Assembly: GCA_903858195.1 (NCBI GenBank) | Contig: CAIOHW010000434.1 | Span: 1 to 16,099 of the forward strand | DNA length: 16,099 nucleotides | Direction: 5' to 3' | DNA from: Oligoflexia bacterium | Lineage (GTDB): Bacteria; Bdellovibrionota; UBA1018 | Part shown: piece after piece, positions 6,248 through 13,086 of the stretch | Layout of the letters: each line of letters begins with the position of its first letter | How positions within the stretch are numbered: position 1 is the first letter of the stretch | Program-made: the position numbers and the translations under genes | Notes under the pieces: generated by a model | What the model saw: the letters and a program-made list of their open reading frames with translations, nothing else | The model's database searches: none | Told to the model about the DNA's origin: nothing

Positions 6248-6368
6248 TTTTCGCTCTCCGTGGGGATCTTGCTTCCCCTCCACCTCATTTCGGCACATCG
6301 GGCCATTAGGAATAGTCTGGAAATGGAGCCTTAGGTCTTCGCGCGCCAGAGCCGAGAAGCTTAAAGAG
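6248..6368. promoter_or_regulatory. Divergent promoter region between OMP and HD-GYP genes
   Basis: These 121 bases separate the leftward outer-membrane gene from the rightward HD-GYP gene and must hold promoters for both if the starts are right. AT-richer sequence around 6300-6325 (ATTAGGAATAGT) is the likely core, but I cannot assign -35 and -10 boxes with confidence. Confidence 0.4.
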
Positions 6369-7040
6369 ATGGGGATCCACAAACCCGCCATACCCGCATG
6401 GGAAAAGCTTCCGGACTGGGCCGAGGCGGCTGCCAGCAGCCTCATGGAGGCCCTGCGCCTGCGGGATCCCTACACCTATGGCCACTGCCGAAGGGTTGCA
6501 CGCCATGCCCGCCTTCTTGCCCAGGCGGCGGGACTGAGCGAGTGGGACCAAAAAAAGGTCGAGTTCGCAGCCCTCTTCCATGACCTGGGCAAGATCGGAA
6601 TTCCGGACGAAGTCCTGAACAAGCCGGGCCGCCTGACGGCCGCCGAGGCCCTGGTCATACGCGAACATCCCGTCAAGAGCGTCGAGATCATCCAGCCGCT
6701 CGCAGCGGTACCCTTTTTCGAAGCCACCGTCCCGGGAGTGCTCCACCACCACGAGCGCGTGGATGGATGCGGATATCCCTACGGACTGAGCGGAGATGAT
6801 ATTCCGGTGATCGCCCGGATCATCCTCATCGCCGACACCTTCGACGCGATGACTACGACACGTCCCTACCGAAAGGGACTCGACCATGATGTTGCCTACA
6901 AGGAGCTTCGGAAATTCGCCGGAAGGCAGTTCGACCCCCACCTGGTGAAGGTTTTTCTGCAGGCACACCCGACCTGGGGCGCACTCGAAGAAGAAATCAC
7001 CGAAGCGTTCGTTAAATCAGGGATCAAAAAAGCGGCCTGA
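6369..7040 (+). CDS. HD-GYP domain protein, probable cyclic-di-GMP phosphodiesterase
   Basis: The frame is open from 5949, but that part lies over the signal-peptide end of the outer-membrane gene; the ATG at 6369 gives 223 residues that are almost entirely one HD-GYP domain. Motifs in order: YGHCRRVARHA (37-47), FHDLGKIGIPD with the His-Asp pair at 71-72, NKPGRLT (84-90), HHHERVDGCGYPYGL (126-140) containing the GYP motif with Cys in place of the usual Ser or Thr before it, and IADTFDAMTTTRPYR (154-168). All metal ligands expected for the family appear present, so hydrolysis of c-di-GMP to pGpG or GMP is likely. No sensor or receiver domain is attached, which is unusual because most members are fused to one. 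It acts in the cytosol. Its ribosome-binding site is poor. The 3' end overlaps the convergent HDOD gene by 24 bp. Confidence 0.92.
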   Translation: MGIHKPAIPAWEKLPDWAEAAASSLMEALRLRDPYTYGHCRRVARHARLLAQAAGLSEWDQKKVEFAALFHDLGKIGIPDEVLNKPGRLTAAEALVIREHPVKSVEIIQPLAAVPFFEATVPGVLHHHERVDGCGYPYGLSGDDIPVIARIILIADTFDAMTTTRPYRKGLDHDVAYKELRKFAGRQFDPHLVKVFLQAHPTWGALEEEITEAFVKSGIKKAA

Positions 7041-7850
7041 CAGCAGCGCCAGCTGCGAAAGCTCTTTTCGGTCGGCATCAAACGCTTCGGGCGTCTCGCC
7101 CAGGCGGATCACCTCGCGATAGGGGGCGAGCACCGGAAAGCTCTCCGAAATCCAAGCCGATGCCACGCGAGGAGAAAACCCGAGCGACCTGCGTACCAGC
7201 AGCCTGCGCAGCTCCTGAGGCAGGGCACGAGCCTCCCATTGGATTAAGCCTGCGGCCAGCTTCGGATCATCGAGCTGGTGCCAGAGCTCGCCGCAGGCGA
7301 TCGCGCCGAGGACACCTGCAAGCCAGCGCCTGCACAGAAATCCGGACATCGAATCAGCGCGATCGAGCGTGCTGACCAACCCTTCTTCGAAGCGTTTAAA
7401 GCGCGCCTCGAAGGTGAGTTTTGTCATGGAGTCGATCGGACGCCCATGCTGCTGCGACATCCACAGGAGGTCAAACAACAGTCCTGCCAGGAAGGAAGAG
7501 TCGCAGTAGGCCGGATCACGCCCGGGCTTGGCAGCGACCCAATGCTCCACCCGCTCCGAGATCCTTCGCGCATGAGCGAGCTCGCTCCTGACTCCCCAGA
7601 GTGCGTGGAGTTGACCCGTGATCCAAGCCACCCGACAGCGCTCAATGCCCAGGCGCGGCACCCAGTAGTCCACCCCTCGCACCTTTTCTTCGGTTCGTCC
7701 GGTACTGCGCTCCCACTCGAGCGAGAGCCACGCACTGGCGGCGGGATTTGCGCGCGTCGCGGCTTCGAGCTGCTCGGCCCCGGCATCCCGATCCGAGAGC
7801 ACGGTGACAACGGTTTGACTGAGACTCGGAAGCTCGAAGTACGGCAACAC
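7017..7850 (-). CDS. HDOD-like domain protein, degenerate
   Basis: This 277-residue protein starts at GTG 7850 (AGG about 10 bases upstream; no ATG is available after the in-frame stop further upstream, and a start at the TTG beside it is also possible). Residues 4-45 match the beginning of HDOD domains: FELPSLSQTVVTVLSDRDAG, then a segment where canonical members read DPALTARLLRLAN (here NPAASAWLSLEW). FLAGLLFDLLW (120-130) corresponds to the canonical FLAGLLHDIG, with the first metal-ligand His replaced by Phe-126, so no metal-dependent hydrolase activity is expected. HDOD proteins act as non-catalytic signalling modules often linked to c-di-GMP, motility or stress. The gene lies tail to tail with an HD-GYP gene, a related superfamily fold. 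The codons just before GTG also encode a plausible extension (SFPEKLSRFRQD), so the true start is uncertain. Confidence 0.7.
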   Translation of the reverse strand: MLPYFELPSLSQTVVTVLSDRDAGAEQLEAATRANPAASAWLSLEWERSTGRTEEKVRGVDYWVPRLGIERCRVAWITGQLHALWGVRSELAHARRISERVEHWVAAKPGRDPAYCDSSFLAGLLFDLLWMSQQHGRPIDSMTKLTFEARFKRFEEGLVSTLDRADSMSGFLCRRWLAGVLGAIACGELWHQLDDPKLAAGLIQWEARALPQELRRLLVRRSLGFSPRVASAWISESFPVLAPYREVIRLGETPEAFDADRKELSQLALLSGRFFDP

Positions 7851-7911
7851 ATCCTGCCTGAATCTTGAAAGCTTCTCGGGAAACGACCCCCGACCTCGAG
7901 GCTAAAGAGCG

Positions 7912-7939
7912 TTCTCAAAAAGCTCAAGCGTGTTAGACT
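7912..7939 (+). promoter_or_regulatory. Candidate sigma-70-type promoter for the response-regulator operon
   Basis: TTCTCA (7912-7917, four of six consensus matches) and TAGACT (7934-7939, four of six) are separated by 16 bases and sit about 30 bases before the ATG at 7969. This is the best promoter-like arrangement in the divergent gap 7851-7968. Confidence 0.35.
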
Positions 7940-7968
7940 TTCTTCACAGAGTTCACCCGGCAACGCCC

Positions 7969-8598
7969 ATGGCACAAATCCGCACCCTCAACCCGCCTCG
8001 CCCCGGAACCTCGGCCACCCTGATGGAAGCATCAGGAACGCTGGCGCTCGATGAACTGGAAACCTTTGGCCGCTCCATCCTCGCCGCCTTGAAGGCCTCC
8101 CCAAAGGGGCGAAGCTGCATCCTGGACCTCTCGAAGCTGATTCCCGGCCCGGCAGGCAACTGGGAACATGCCCTCAAGGCCGAACTCGTGCGCCGGGTGG
8201 CGCAGTCATCCGACCATGACCTCTGGATCACAGGCCTCTCGAGCGACCGTGGCTGGAACCACGGGGCAAGCGCGGGAGACCTTCTGAAGCTCCTGGAAAG
8301 CCCTGAACTTGCCGACTCTCACTTCTCGGATTGGCTCGAGCGCCGAATCGCTGACTGCGAAGCACAGGCCGATGCACTGGCAAAGTCTCTGCCTCCTCCC
8401 GACCTGTCAGCGCGCCGGAGTCAGGCCATCGAGGCCCGTCGGCTGCGCCAGGCGGAAGCGAAGCTTGCCTTGCGGATGCAAGCCCAAGCACCGGTCCAAG
8501 AGACCGGCATCCTGCCCCACTCTCTGAGTCGCCTCGAAGAAAAGATTCTCGCCGCACTGGCAGCCCAGGGGATTGGCCCGAAGGAGTCATCGCGATGA
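7969..8598 (+). CDS. Hypothetical protein, possibly STAS-like, first gene of a three-gene operon
   Basis: A 209-residue soluble protein. I choose the ATG at 7969 because the frame upstream (from GTG 7930) lies within the promoter-like region; no strong ribosome-binding site is visible for either. The first half (TLMEASGTLALDELETFGRS, then GRSCILDLSKLIPG around residues 44-57) has the alternation of a beta strand, a helix and a strand ending in Asp-Leu-Ser seen in STAS domains, but I cannot confirm this by eye. A middle part holds Trp-rich segments (DLWITGL, DRGWN, SDWLERR). The C-terminal third is a charged, Arg/Ala/Glu-rich probable coiled coil (about 140-175). Its stop overlaps the next ATG by four bases (ATGA). 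The operon ends in a response regulator, so a role in that signalling pathway is inferred from position only. Confidence 0.6.
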   Translation: MAQIRTLNPPRPGTSATLMEASGTLALDELETFGRSILAALKASPKGRSCILDLSKLIPGPAGNWEHALKAELVRRVAQSSDHDLWITGLSSDRGWNHGASAGDLLKLLESPELADSHFSDWLERRIADCEAQADALAKSLPPPDLSARRSQAIEARRLRQAEAKLALRMQAQAPVQETGILPHSLSRLEEKILAALAAQGIGPKESSR

Positions 8599-8885
8599 GT
8601 TCGCAGCTGCGCATCCGCAGACTCAAGCAGAAGCTTGCCGAAACCTCCGGCCGCCTCCGCAGCCTCGAGGGCAGGCACCTGAACCGCCGCCGACCATCGC
8701 CTGCTCCGGCAGCGGCGCCACCCGACACACCCAAGGCGCTTCTTGAGCTTCTGGCGCGCGACCTGGACCCGCCCCATCGCCATGCGCTCCTTGCGCGCGA
8801 AGAGCAGCTCAGGCATCAGGCGCTCGCCTATTTTCAAACATCCAAGGTGGACCCGAAGCTATGGAAAGACCTCGCATCCTCATAA
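8595..8885 (+). CDS. Small basic hypothetical protein between the STAS-like and response-regulator genes
   Basis: 96 residues. The N-terminal third is a strongly basic helix (MSSQLRIRRLKQKLAE, then GRLRSLEGRHLNRRR). A Pro/Ala linker (about 34-46) follows, then an acidic/basic helical C-terminus (LLELLARDLDPPHRHALLAR). I recognise no family. Translation looks real: GGAG (8583-8586) lies 8 bases before the ATG, the ATG overlaps the upstream stop as ATGA, and the 3' end overlaps the response-regulator start by 25 bp in another frame. The nested overlaps imply coupled translation of all three proteins in related amounts. Nucleic-acid or phosphoprotein binding is possible from charge but is unproven. 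Confidence 0.65.
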   Translation: MSSQLRIRRLKQKLAETSGRLRSLEGRHLNRRRPSPAPAAAPPDTPKALLELLARDLDPPHRHALLAREEQLRHQALAYFQTSKVDPKLWKDLASS

Positions 8886-9538
8886 TCGAAGATCACGCCG
8901 ACACGCGAAGGTTCCTTGAGTCCATGCTCAAGAAGGACCATGAGGTGATCACGGCCGAGAATGCCGTGATCGGCATCGACTACGCGCGCAATCAGCATCC
9001 TGATGTCATCCTGCTCGATGTGATGCTGCCCATCCTGAGCGGACTGGATGCGTGCAGTCTTCTCAAGGGCGACGAGAAGACCCGAAACATCCCGATCATC
9101 TTCCTGTCTGCCAAGGGTACCGTAAATGACATCAGCCACGGACTCGGCCTCGGAGCGGACGACTACCTGCCCAAGCCCTTTGACTTCAAAGAGCTCACGG
9201 CGAGGATCCGTGCCCGGCTTCGCAGGTCCGGAGAAAACCGCATGGCCCCCATGCAGGTGGGCGATCTCAACATCAACCCCGCCGAGCGCGTCGTCACCCT
9301 CGGAGGCAAGGCCATCGCCCTCACCAACACGGAGTTTGATCTGCTGCGGGTGCTTGCCACGCGTGCCGGTCAGGTGGTTTCACGCGCCGAGATCCTCAAG
9401 GACGTCTGGCGCGATGAAGCAACGCAGACCAACGATCGCACGATCGATGTGCACATCCGCGCACTCCGAAAGAAGGTGCCCTACCTCACCCGTCACATCA
9501 TTTCGATCTATGGGGTCGGATACAAGTTCGAGAAGTGA
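8861..9538 (+). CDS. OmpR/PhoB-family response regulator without adjacent kinase
   Basis: 225 residues with the full two-domain layout. The receiver (1-120) has the acidic pair Glu-10/Asp-11 in IIEDHAD, phospho-acceptor Asp-53 in ILLDVMLP, Ser-83 in FLSAKG and Lys-105 in LPKPFDFKEL. The C-terminal winged-helix DNA-binding domain (about 128-225) has LTNTEFDLLRVLATRAGQVV (154-173), the recognition-helix segment TNDRTIDVHIRALRKK (190-205) and the final wing IYGVGYKF. It should be a phosphorylation-dependent transcription factor. No histidine kinase lies in the window, so it is an orphan here. AAGG at 8844-8847 precedes the ATG at 8861, which sits inside the end of the upstream small gene. Its TGA abuts the stop of the convergent kinase gene in the palindrome TGATCA. 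Confidence 0.95.
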   Translation: MERPRILIIEDHADTRRFLESMLKKDHEVITAENAVIGIDYARNQHPDVILLDVMLPILSGLDACSLLKGDEKTRNIPIIFLSAKGTVNDISHGLGLGADDYLPKPFDFKELTARIRARLRRSGENRMAPMQVGDLNINPAERVVTLGGKAIALTNTEFDLLRVLATRAGQVVSRAEILKDVWRDEATQTNDRTIDVHIRALRKKVPYLTRHIISIYGVGYKFEK

Positions 9539-11548
9539 TCAGCGCTTGAGCGGAACCAGCGAGACCTCGATCTCGCGTGTCTCTCCCTTTTCGACCACAA
9601 AGCTCTCGATGACCTGCCCCATGTCGAGCAGATTAAAAAACTCGAGCCTGTAGGAACCCGGCGGAAGCTTCACGACCTCCACGCCGCCCGGAGAAGTCGC
9701 ACGATAAACCCAGGGCTGGCCACCCACTTCCACACGCAGGTTCGCGCTGGCAGTCGTGCTGCGATACTTGAGAATGCCATAGGTTTCAGGCTCGAGATCC
9801 ACCCGCACCAGGAACTCCTGACCCTCGGCTCCCATGGAAACCCTTGCAGGATCGACCATCCCCTCGATGGTCTTGGGCCTGAAGCCCGGGGCATCGATCT
9901 CGATCTGAAACTGCTCGTCCATCGCCACGAAAGCCGTCAGCTCACCACTCACCGGAACCTGCATCTGACCGCTGCTTCCCGGAATGGGCTTGCCATTCAC
10001 CCGCACGTTGGCCCTGCCACCTGCGGGACTGATCTGCAGCTGGAGCGCCACCTGGTTCACCTTGGCAGGTCGACGCGCTTCCTTGCCCACGAGCTGGGCC
10101 ATGGTCATGTCCTGCTGCGGGGATTTCTTGCTTGCTGCCCCCGGAAGCCCGAGCTCCTCGCCATAGAGCAACCACACGACGGCCGCCACCGATGCGGCAG
10201 CCAGGAATGACTTGAATCCTCCGCCCGGCTCCGGACCCTGCGGGATCGCTTTGGGTGCGCGCGGACGCACTCCGGATCCCGTACCCGTCCCGGTCCTGAC
10301 CGGCGTGGCTCCCGTGCGGGGCTGCTGCGAAAGTTGGGGCTGTTGCGGCCTGATCGGCGTGGAAGCGGTGGTTGTTGCCCCGGATTTAGGTGCTTCGACG
10401 GCGATATCCACCTGCACCTGCCGGATATCGACCTGCGTGGTCTCGAAGTTGCGGCTGCCCGTGGAGCGCCGATCCTTCAGGTCCCCGTCACTCGAGGCAG
10501 GTGGGGGCAGCCCGAGCAAATCCGAGCGCTCCTCGACACTCAGGAGTGAGAGGAGGTTCCCGGCCTTTTCGTTCAGGCGCTGAAGATTTTTGCGGTCCTC
10601 GACAATCTCGTTTGAGAAAAGCTGCTTGATCTCGCCGGCAAGATCGATCGGATTGAAATCCGGATTGAATGAGACCAGCCAACGCTGGAGCTTGCGCTGG
10701 AATTCCAGTGCGTTCGGAAAACGCTTGTCCCGGTCCTTGGCCAGTGCCTGCAGCACGATGTAGTCGAGCTCATGAGGCACCAGTTTGTTGAACTCCGAAG
10801 GGGCACGAATCGTGTTCTGGCAGTTCTGGATGAGCCTCAGGGTGGCAAGATCGTTGTCGCCGGCAAAAAGCTTGCGTCCGGCAAGGAGCTCCCAAAGCAC
10901 GATGCCCAATGAAAAGAGATCACTCCTGCCGTCGAGCTGGCCCGTTCCGGGATCAATCTGCTCGGGTGAGAGGTAGCTGGGCTTTCCCTTGATCACACCA
11001 GCACGCGTCTGCTCCGAGTTGGTCGCAGCCTTTGCGATGCCAAAATCGATGATCTTCACGTTGCCGTCGTATGACAGCAGGATGTTCTGGGGGCTGATGT
11101 CGCGATGGACGAGATTCAAGGGTTTGCCGTCGAGCTTGTCCTTGAAAGTGTGGGCGTAATGCAGGCCTGCCGCCGCCTGGGCGATGATGTAGACCGCAAG
11201 ATCGGGAGGAAAGTTTCCCACACGCTCGAGGATGCGATCCTTGACGTACCTGAGGCTCTTGCCCTCGATAAACTCCATGGCGATGAAGGGCTGATTGTCC
11301 TCCTCACCAAAGTCCTGCAGTTGCACGATGTTCGGGTGATTGAAGTTCATCATCACCCGAGTCTCGGCCTGGAACATGGAGAGAAACTCAGAGTTGCTTC
11401 CGAAGGTCGGCTGGATTCGCTTGATGACGAGCGTGCGCCCGAGGCCTTCGGTCGTGATCTGCCGTGCGCGGAAGATCTCGGCCATTCCGCCCTGGGCGAT
11501 CATGTCGAGCAGGAAATACCGCCCGAATTTTTTCAGCGCATCTTGCAT
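9539..11548 (-). CDS. Membrane-anchored Ser/Thr protein kinase with C-terminal PEGA-like repeats
   Basis: 669 residues. The Hanks-type kinase domain covers about 8-290: glycine loop IAQGGMAEIF (17-26), catalytic Lys-43 in VIKRI, Glu-62, HRDISPQN with Asp-150, DFG at 168-170, SYLSPEQ (191-197) in place of APE, and SDLFSLGIVLWE (209-220). All catalytic residues are present, so it should be active. A Pro/Thr/Gln-rich linker (about 345-440) follows, then one membrane helix (about 446-462) and an outside part (about 500-669) made of two beta-rich segments. These contain VRVNGKPIPG and KLPPGSYRLEFFN, which resemble PEGA repeats that bind surface layers or envelope ligands. The layout fits an envelope sensor with a cytosolic kinase. 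AAGAGGGG lies about 12 bases before the ATG, a long spacing. It follows mpl by 58 bp on the same strand, and its stop abuts the convergent response-regulator stop. Confidence 0.95.
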   Translation of the reverse strand: MQDALKKFGRYFLLDMIAQGGMAEIFRARQITTEGLGRTLVIKRIQPTFGSNSEFLSMFQAETRVMMNFNHPNIVQLQDFGEEDNQPFIAMEFIEGKSLRYVKDRILERVGNFPPDLAVYIIAQAAAGLHYAHTFKDKLDGKPLNLVHRDISPQNILLSYDGNVKIIDFGIAKAATNSEQTRAGVIKGKPSYLSPEQIDPGTGQLDGRSDLFSLGIVLWELLAGRKLFAGDNDLATLRLIQNCQNTIRAPSEFNKLVPHELDYIVLQALAKDRDKRFPNALEFQRKLQRWLVSFNPDFNPIDLAGEIKQLFSNEIVEDRKNLQRLNEKAGNLLSLLSVEERSDLLGLPPPASSDGDLKDRRSTGSRNFETTQVDIRQVQVDIAVEAPKSGATTTASTPIRPQQPQLSQQPRTGATPVRTGTGTGSGVRPRAPKAIPQGPEPGGGFKSFLAAASVAAVVWLLYGEELGLPGAASKKSPQQDMTMAQLVGKEARRPAKVNQVALQLQISPAGGRANVRVNGKPIPGSSGQMQVPVSGELTAFVAMDEQFQIEIDAPGFRPKTIEGMVDPARVSMGAEGQEFLVRVDLEPETYGILKYRSTTASANLRVEVGGQPWVYRATSPGGVEVVKLPPGSYRLEFFNLLDMGQVIESFVVEKGETREIEVSLVPLKR

Positions 11549-11606
11549 GCCGAGACTTATCCCCTCTTAGGGCTTTTCGGTGCCCAATGGGGAAGTCTTG
11601 AAGCTT

Positions 11607-13082
11607 TTAGGGCGATTCCAGGTCGGCCAGGAGGCGCTGGATGAAGCCACCGAATCCGCCGTTCGAGAGCACGGCCACCACGTCGCCCCGGGCCGCGAAC
11701 TCCGCCACCTGCTTGACGCCGGACTCGACCGAGCCCATGACCCAGGCCTGCGCACCGCCGTCTGTCAGGTCCTTGACGAGCTGATCGCTCGAGAACTGGT
11801 CGTCGGCCACGATGCGCGAAGTATCGTAGGGCTGGGCGATGAAGGTGGCCCCCGCCTCGCGGAAGGCCTCGGCGTATTCGTGCTGGAAGACCTTTCTGCG
11901 GGAGGTCGCGCTTCTGGGCTCGAAAACAGCGATCAGCCGGCGTCCCGCATAGCGCTTCTTCAGGGCCTGAAGTGTCTCACGCACGGCGGTCGGATGATGT
12001 GCGAAGTCGTCAATGACGAGCACTCCCCTGCGCTCGCCGCGCTCTTCCTGCCGTCGCTTGACGCCCCTGAACGAAGCCAGTGCCTCCCGCACTTGCGCCG
12101 AAGGAATACCCATGCGAGTGGCCAGAATCCACACGGCCATCGCATTCAATGCATTATGAGCACCGGGCACCTGCAGCTCGAGCGTTTCGACCGGAGTCGC
12201 TGATCCCCGCTTGAGGATTCCGAAACGAAGCAGGCCTTCGGGCGTCGTCTGGATCTCGCCGAGCTGGTAGTCGGCGTTTCGTCCGTGCGCATTGCGTCCC
12301 GACGCGTAAGTGATCACCGGCACAGGTGACTTCTTTTCGAGGCCCACCATCGACTCGTAGTCCTGGCAGAGGATGAGGCTCCCGCCGGGACGAATCCGCG
12401 AGAGCAGGCCGTCAAAGGCTCGCTTCACCGCAGCGAAGTCCGGGTAGATGTCAGCATGGTCGTATTCCATCGAAGTGAAGATCACGTCGTCAGGAAGGTA
12501 GTGATTGAACTTCGGAACCTTGTCCCAGAAAGCCGTGTCGTACTCGTCACCTTCGAGAACAAACGGTCGGCCCGCCTCCGTTGACTCGACATGGAAGCTG
12601 TGCGGAAGGTCCTGGAGCACTCCACCGATGAAGTAGCTCGGCTTGCGACCCACATGATGGAGCACAAAGGCCATCATGCTCGAAGTGGTGGTCTTGCCGT
12701 GCGTTCCCGCCACGACGATGTTCCGGGTCTTGGGGAGCAGAAGCTTTTCCATCGCCTCAGGCAGTGAGGTGTAGGCGTACCCACCGCTCCGCGCCTCGAC
12801 CGCCTCGGGGTTGTCCGAGCGAATGACATTGCCGATCACCACCAAATCAGGCTTTCGTCCCAGCGCCATGAGGTTCTCAGCTCGATAACCGTTCTGGAGC
12901 TTGACGCCCGCCTGCGAGAGCACGTCGCTCATGGGCGGATACACGTTCTGGTCGCTTCCGGTGACTTCGATCCCCCTGCGTCTCAAAAAGGCTGCAAATG
13001 CGCCCATCAGGGTTCCGCACACACCCACCACATGCACGTGCTTGAGTTCTTCGAATCTTGCCGGAATCTGCTCTGGAATCAT
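11607..13082 (-). CDS. mpl: UDP-N-acetylmuramate:L-Ala-gamma-D-Glu-meso-DAP ligase (Mpl)
   Basis: A cytosolic ATP-dependent ligase that reattaches the tripeptide L-Ala-D-Glu-meso-DAP, recovered from old wall, to UDP-MurNAc. With the ATG at 13082 it has 491 residues, somewhat longer than the E. coli enzyme (about 457). Motifs in order: HVVGVCGTLMGAFA (17-30), TGSDQNVYPPMSDVL (41-55), the ATP loop AGTHGKTTT (125-133), LEGDEYDTAFWDK (176-188), MEYDHADIY (205-213), the DAP-ligase block DDFAHHPTAV (358-367) and LSNGGFGGFIQ (472-482). These match Mpl rather than MurC or MurE. The frame is open up to 13172, but that stretch encodes the end of the upstream hydrolase; the ATG at 13082 lies 4 bp past that gene's stop, as in an operon. 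Neighbours that trim murein peptides support the recycling role. Confidence 0.96.
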   Translation of the reverse strand: MIPEQIPARFEELKHVHVVGVCGTLMGAFAAFLRRRGIEVTGSDQNVYPPMSDVLSQAGVKLQNGYRAENLMALGRKPDLVVIGNVIRSDNPEAVEARSGGYAYTSLPEAMEKLLLPKTRNIVVAGTHGKTTTSSMMAFVLHHVGRKPSYFIGGVLQDLPHSFHVESTEAGRPFVLEGDEYDTAFWDKVPKFNHYLPDDVIFTSMEYDHADIYPDFAAVKRAFDGLLSRIRPGGSLILCQDYESMVGLEKKSPVPVITYASGRNAHGRNADYQLGEIQTTPEGLLRFGILKRGSATPVETLELQVPGAHNALNAMAVWILATRMGIPSAQVREALASFRGVKRRQEERGERRGVLVIDDFAHHPTAVRETLQALKKRYAGRRLIAVFEPRSATSRRKVFQHEYAEAFREAGATFIAQPYDTSRIVADDQFSSDQLVKDLTDGGAQAWVMGSVESGVKQVAEFAARGDVVAVLSNGGFGGFIQRLLADLESP

Positions 13083-13086
13083 CCTG

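Noticed and set aside
5949..6368. 140-residue N-terminal extension of the HD-GYP protein
   Set aside because: The extension is antisense to the signal-peptide end of the outer-membrane gene and lacks a domain; the HD-GYP homology begins after the ATG at 6369.
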